Source: Frigididesulfovibrio sp031553235 (GTDB lineage Bacteria; Desulfobacterota; Desulfovibrionia; Desulfovibrionales; Desulfovibrionaceae). Taken from it: a DNA stretch of 64,000 bases. Every line of letters begins with the position of its first letter. Position 1 is the stretch's first letter. Both the position numbers and the translations under genes were made by a program. The stretch lies in the NCBI GenBank assembly GCA_031553235.1, contig JAVBLS010000007.1:1-64000 (forward strand). Reading direction: 5' to 3'. Shown in pieces: positions 62,741 to 64,000 of this stretch. Under the pieces are notes generated by a model, which saw nothing but the letters and a program-made list of their open reading frames with translations, did no database searches and was not told the origin of the DNA.

Positions 62741-62774
62741 TATGATTGACTGGGCAATTTCAAAATGAAATTGC
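62741..62774 (+). promoter_or_regulatory. possible rubrerythrin promoter -10 with operator
   Basis: TATGAT at 62741-62746 could be a -10 box; no good -35 box is seen. Just behind it GCAATTTC (62754-62761) and GAAATTGC (62767-62774) form an inverted repeat with a 5-base centre, at the place where a repressor would block the start. Confidence 0.35.
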
Positions 62775-62812
62775 TCCAGAGTCGGCTCAAGCACCCGAAC
62801 AATGGAGGCATC

Positions 62813-63388
62813 ATGAAATCCCTGAAAGGCACCCGTACCGAAAAGAACATCCTCACCGCGTTTGCCGGCGAGTCCCAGGCCAGAAACCGTTACACTTTCT
62901 TCAGCGGGGCGGCCAAAAAAGAAGGTTTTGTCCAGATTGCCGGCCTCTTTCTGGAAACGGCGGACCAGGAGCGTGAGCACGCCAAGCGCCTGTTCAAGTT
63001 TCTGGAAGGCGGCGACGTCGAAATCACCGCCGCCTTTCCGGCCGGGGTCATCGGCTCCACCGTCGACAACCTGCTGGCCTCGGCGGCCGGCGAACATCAC
63101 GAATATACCGAGATGTACCCATCTTTTGCCAAAATAGCCGAAGAAGAGAGTTTTCCCATCGTGGCTGCAACCATGCGCGCCATCGCAGTGGCCGAAGAAA
63201 ACCACGAGCGCCGCTACCTGACCTTCATGCGCAACATCAAAGAAGGCCGCGTCTTTGCCCGTGAACAGGAAGTGGTCTGGCAATGCCGGAACTGCGGCTA
63301 TCTGCACAAGGGCAAAACCGCGCCCGAACTTTGCCCGGCCTGCGCCCATCCCCAGGCGTACTTTGAAGTCCCTGAGCTCTGTATGTGA
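62813..63388 (+). CDS. rbr: rubrerythrin
   Basis: The 191-residue protein reduces hydrogen peroxide in anaerobes. The di-iron four-helix part has FAGESQARNRYTFF, ETADQEREHAKRLF and AVAEENHERRY with ExxH ligands. The C-terminal rubredoxin-like domain has CRNCGYLHKG and LCPACAHPQAYFE with the four Fe-binding cysteines. TGGAGG is well placed before ATG 62813. It is a single gene with possible oxidative-stress control upstream. Confidence 0.97.
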   Translation: MKSLKGTRTEKNILTAFAGESQARNRYTFFSGAAKKEGFVQIAGLFLETADQEREHAKRLFKFLEGGDVEITAAFPAGVIGSTVDNLLASAAGEHHEYTEMYPSFAKIAEEESFPIVAATMRAIAVAEENHERRYLTFMRNIKEGRVFAREQEVVWQCRNCGYLHKGKTAPELCPACAHPQAYFEVPELCM

Positions 63389-63465
63389 GATAACGGGCAA
63401 CTGCATCATCAAAGCAAGTAAACTTTTTCAAAGCTCATTTGCTCCAGGATCTGTTTCCAAGAGGA

Positions 63466-63531
63466 AAGCTGGCCTTCTTGTGCAGGGATGTGGACTCTAA
63501 TGGTCCTCACCCGGAGCAAGAAGGCCAGCTT
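63466..63531. repeat. 15-bp inverted repeat with 36-base loop
   Basis: AAGCTGGCCTTCTTG at 63466-63480 is mirrored exactly at 63517-63531. It lies in the 183-base convergent gap between rbr and dnaA. There is no T run, so simple termination is unlikely. Confidence 0.6.
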
Positions 63532-63571
63532 GACGCAGTATTTGGACGAAAGATTTATTTGGGAACGGCTC

Positions 63572-64000
63572 CTACGCTACGGAGTTGCGTTCAATCAAGG
63601 CCACGGCGCCGGCCATACGGCGACCAAGAACGGTTTGGCGGGAGATCTCGCGTTCAAAGTTGGTGATGCCTTTGATCACGGTGGAGTGCCGGCGGTTGAA
63701 GGATTTGCCAATGGCCTCCAGAGACATGTCGGTATGTTTGCGGGCCAGATAAAAAGCGGTATTGCGGGCGGCCACGTAATCCTGTTTCTTGACCACGGAA
63801 AGCAACTGTTCGCGGGAGAGGCCAAAGCCGCGGCAGACCTGGCGGATAATCTCGTCAAGATCCAGGGCCGGGTTGTCGTTGGCAAATTGGCGCACCACCT
63901 CCAGGGCCATGCGGGCGGTGATCAGGCCGTTGCACAGCCGGGCTTTCAGGATCAGGCTCCGCAGGCAGCTTTCGATCTGGCGCACATCGGCGCAAAGGTG
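63572..64000 (-). CDS. dnaA: chromosomal replication initiator DnaA, C-terminal part (cut by window edge)
   Basis: The minus frame is open from the right edge to TAA at 63572-63574 and gives 142 residues. CADVRQIESCLRSLILKARL is the end of the AAA+ lid. Domain IV follows, with RNTAFYLARKHTDMSLEAIGKSFNRRHSTVIKGI in parts, including the DnaA-box-binding HST motif. The sequence continues beyond 64000. No DnaA boxes (TTATCCACA) were noticed nearby. Confidence 0.95.
   Translation of the reverse strand, partial: HLCADVRQIESCLRSLILKARLCNGLITARMALEVVRQFANDNPALDLDEIIRQVCRGFGLSREQLLSVVKKQDYVAARNTAFYLARKHTDMSLEAIGKSFNRRHSTVIKGITNFEREISRQTVLGRRMAGAVALIERNSVA

Overview
This 64 kb window is ordinary chromosomal DNA of a GC-rich, anaerobic Gram-negative bacterium. 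The gene content points to a Desulfovibrio-type sulfate reducer (Desulfovibrionaceae). Supporting genes are rubrerythrin, a CbiK-type cobaltochelatase, SelA and SelU selenium genes, a Mop molybdenum-binding protein, LptF/LptG, and many sensor kinases and sigma-54-type regulators. No rRNA operon, CRISPR array, intact insertion sequence or prophage was seen. The only mobile-element trace is the last 40 codons of a transposase at the left edge.

Layout. 1-3.1 kb: transposase remnant, surE, then fba and gap. 3.4-8.1 kb: a receiver-less sigma-54 activator and a 1197-residue exported TPR protein. 8.2-12.2 kb: an LtaS-like membrane sulfatase divergent from a Cpx-like two-component pair. 12.3-14.7 kb: two subunits of a polar amino acid ABC importer, a hairpin-rich spacer and a HAD phosphatase. 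15-18.2 kb (minus): glmS-selA. 18.4-19.4 kb: two poorly known small proteins. 20-24.8 kb: a glycan-modification island (glycosyltransferase/methyltransferase fusions, a DxD glycosyltransferase, an FkbM methyltransferase) with a sharp base-composition break inside one gene. 24.9-28.8 kb: groES-groEL, mop, a DUF456 protein, trmJ.

28.9-33.9 kb: a PAS/GAF hybrid histidine kinase, selU and an FMN reductase. 34-36.1 kb: queD-ycaO. 36.2-40.4 kb: a divergent NtrB-like kinase and a response regulator, the latter coupled to a degenerate PEP-synthase-like protein. 40.5-46.1 kb: glycogen phosphorylase, dut, argD and an acyltransferase. 46.2-50.6 kb: uppP, lptF-lptG, a CigR-like protein. 50.7 kb: two identical tRNA-Arg(ACG) genes. 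51-54 kb: lytic transglycosylase, OmpH-like lipoprotein, cbiK, tatA. 54.2-57.7 kb: a CoA-disulfide-reductase-like protein that has lost both expected redox cysteines, followed by lineage-specific genes. 58-62.4 kb: yggT, yggU, a DUF465 protein and ilvBNC with an internal terminator-like hairpin. 62.8-64 kb: rubrerythrin, and the C-terminal end of dnaA running off the window.

Much of the window serves the cell envelope: glmS, uppP, lptFG, a lytic transglycosylase, an OmpH-like protein, an LtaS-like enzyme, surface glycan enzymes and an acyltransferase. I did not find a clear new defence or mobile system. The most unusual items are catalytically altered family members next to conserved partners: the CoADR-rhodanese protein, the PEP-synthase-like protein behind a response regulator, the GAFTHA sigma-54 activator and the YcaO protein with QueD. 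The recombination boundary inside the glycosyltransferase gene is also notable.
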